A stretch of DNA of 14,734 nt from 14-2 sp963628035 (GTDB lineage Bacteria > Bacillota > Clostridia > Lachnospirales > Lachnospiraceae). Made by a program: the position numbers and the translations under genes. The notes beneath the pieces were generated by a model. That model searched no databases, was not told the origin of the DNA, and saw nothing but the letters and a program-made list of their open reading frames with translations. Shown in pieces: positions 14,696-14,734 of the stretch. The stretch covers positions 1 to 14,734 of the forward strand of contig CAVGED010000034.1 of the NCBI GenBank assembly GCA_963628035.1, written 5' to 3'. The stretch's first letter is position 1. Every line of letters starts with the position of its first letter.

Positions 14696-14734
14696 TCATT
14701 GTTTCTGGTGAAAGTCATGCACCATTCTGGTATA
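14696..14734 (-). CDS. Possible 3' end of an off-window gene on the minus strand
   Basis: From the window edge the minus strand reads 12 codons and then TGA (14698-14696), giving a C-terminus YTRMVHDFHQKQ. The TGA overlaps an ATG at 14699 as ATGA, the overlap expected between adjacent genes of an operon, with the candidate endonuclease next. Another frame is also open from the edge to a nearby TAA, so the frame is uncertain and the call is weak. Confidence 0.25.
   Translation of the reverse strand, partial: YTRMVHDFHQKQ

Noticed and set aside
14648..14734. End of an insertion sequence at the right edge, including the short stem TGGTG/CACCA near 14706-14724
   Set aside because: There is no matching inverted repeat or target duplication in the window and no transposase. 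The short stem is within chance expectation.

Overview
The window looks like chromosome from a spore-forming, Gram-positive Clostridia, most likely Lachnospiraceae. The evidence is an alpha/beta-type small acid-soluble spore protein, a T-box leader in front of ileS, strong AGGAGG-type ribosome binding sites, a medium GC content, and an MBOAT/DHHW acetylation operon of the kind common in that family. No rRNA, tRNA, CRISPR array or complete insertion sequence was seen.

Layout. (1) 1-3490: a terminator from an upstream gene, then a promoter and a three-gene operon: a lipoprotein (DUF4358-like), an MBOAT O-acyltransferase and a DHHW/AlgX-like protein. The operon closes with a bidirectional terminator shared with the convergent spore-protein gene. 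Together these genes probably O-acylate an extracellular polymer. (2) 3501-3722, minus strand: the spore DNA-protecting protein. (3) 3903-5899: a DJ-1/PfpI-family protein overlapping aroA (EPSP synthase), which has an unusually long N-terminus. (4) 5921-6552: a clear sigma-A-type promoter driving a small repeat-bearing DUF4190-like membrane protein. (5) 6585-12541: an isoleucine T-box leader (specifier ATC), then ileS encoding a long, eukaryotic-like (type 2) isoleucyl-tRNA synthetase, then glgP (glycogen phosphorylase) only 13 bases downstream, so glgP may share the T-box-controlled transcript. (6) 12593-14734: a visibly more AT-rich cassette with a C5-cytosine DNA methyltransferase and, convergent to it, an unrecognised protein that is the natural candidate for the partner restriction endonuclease.

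The part most worth a second look is the right end. The putative endonuclease frame is open upstream of its first ATG. A one-base change around 14676-14684 would join it to an ATG at 14699, and that ATG overlaps the stop codon of a possible further gene running off the window. So the endonuclease is either read from a poor internal start or is frameshifted, which would leave an orphan methylase. The T-box/glgP link and the aroA N-terminal extension are secondary points. Nothing in the window amounts, on sequence alone, to a clearly new biological system.
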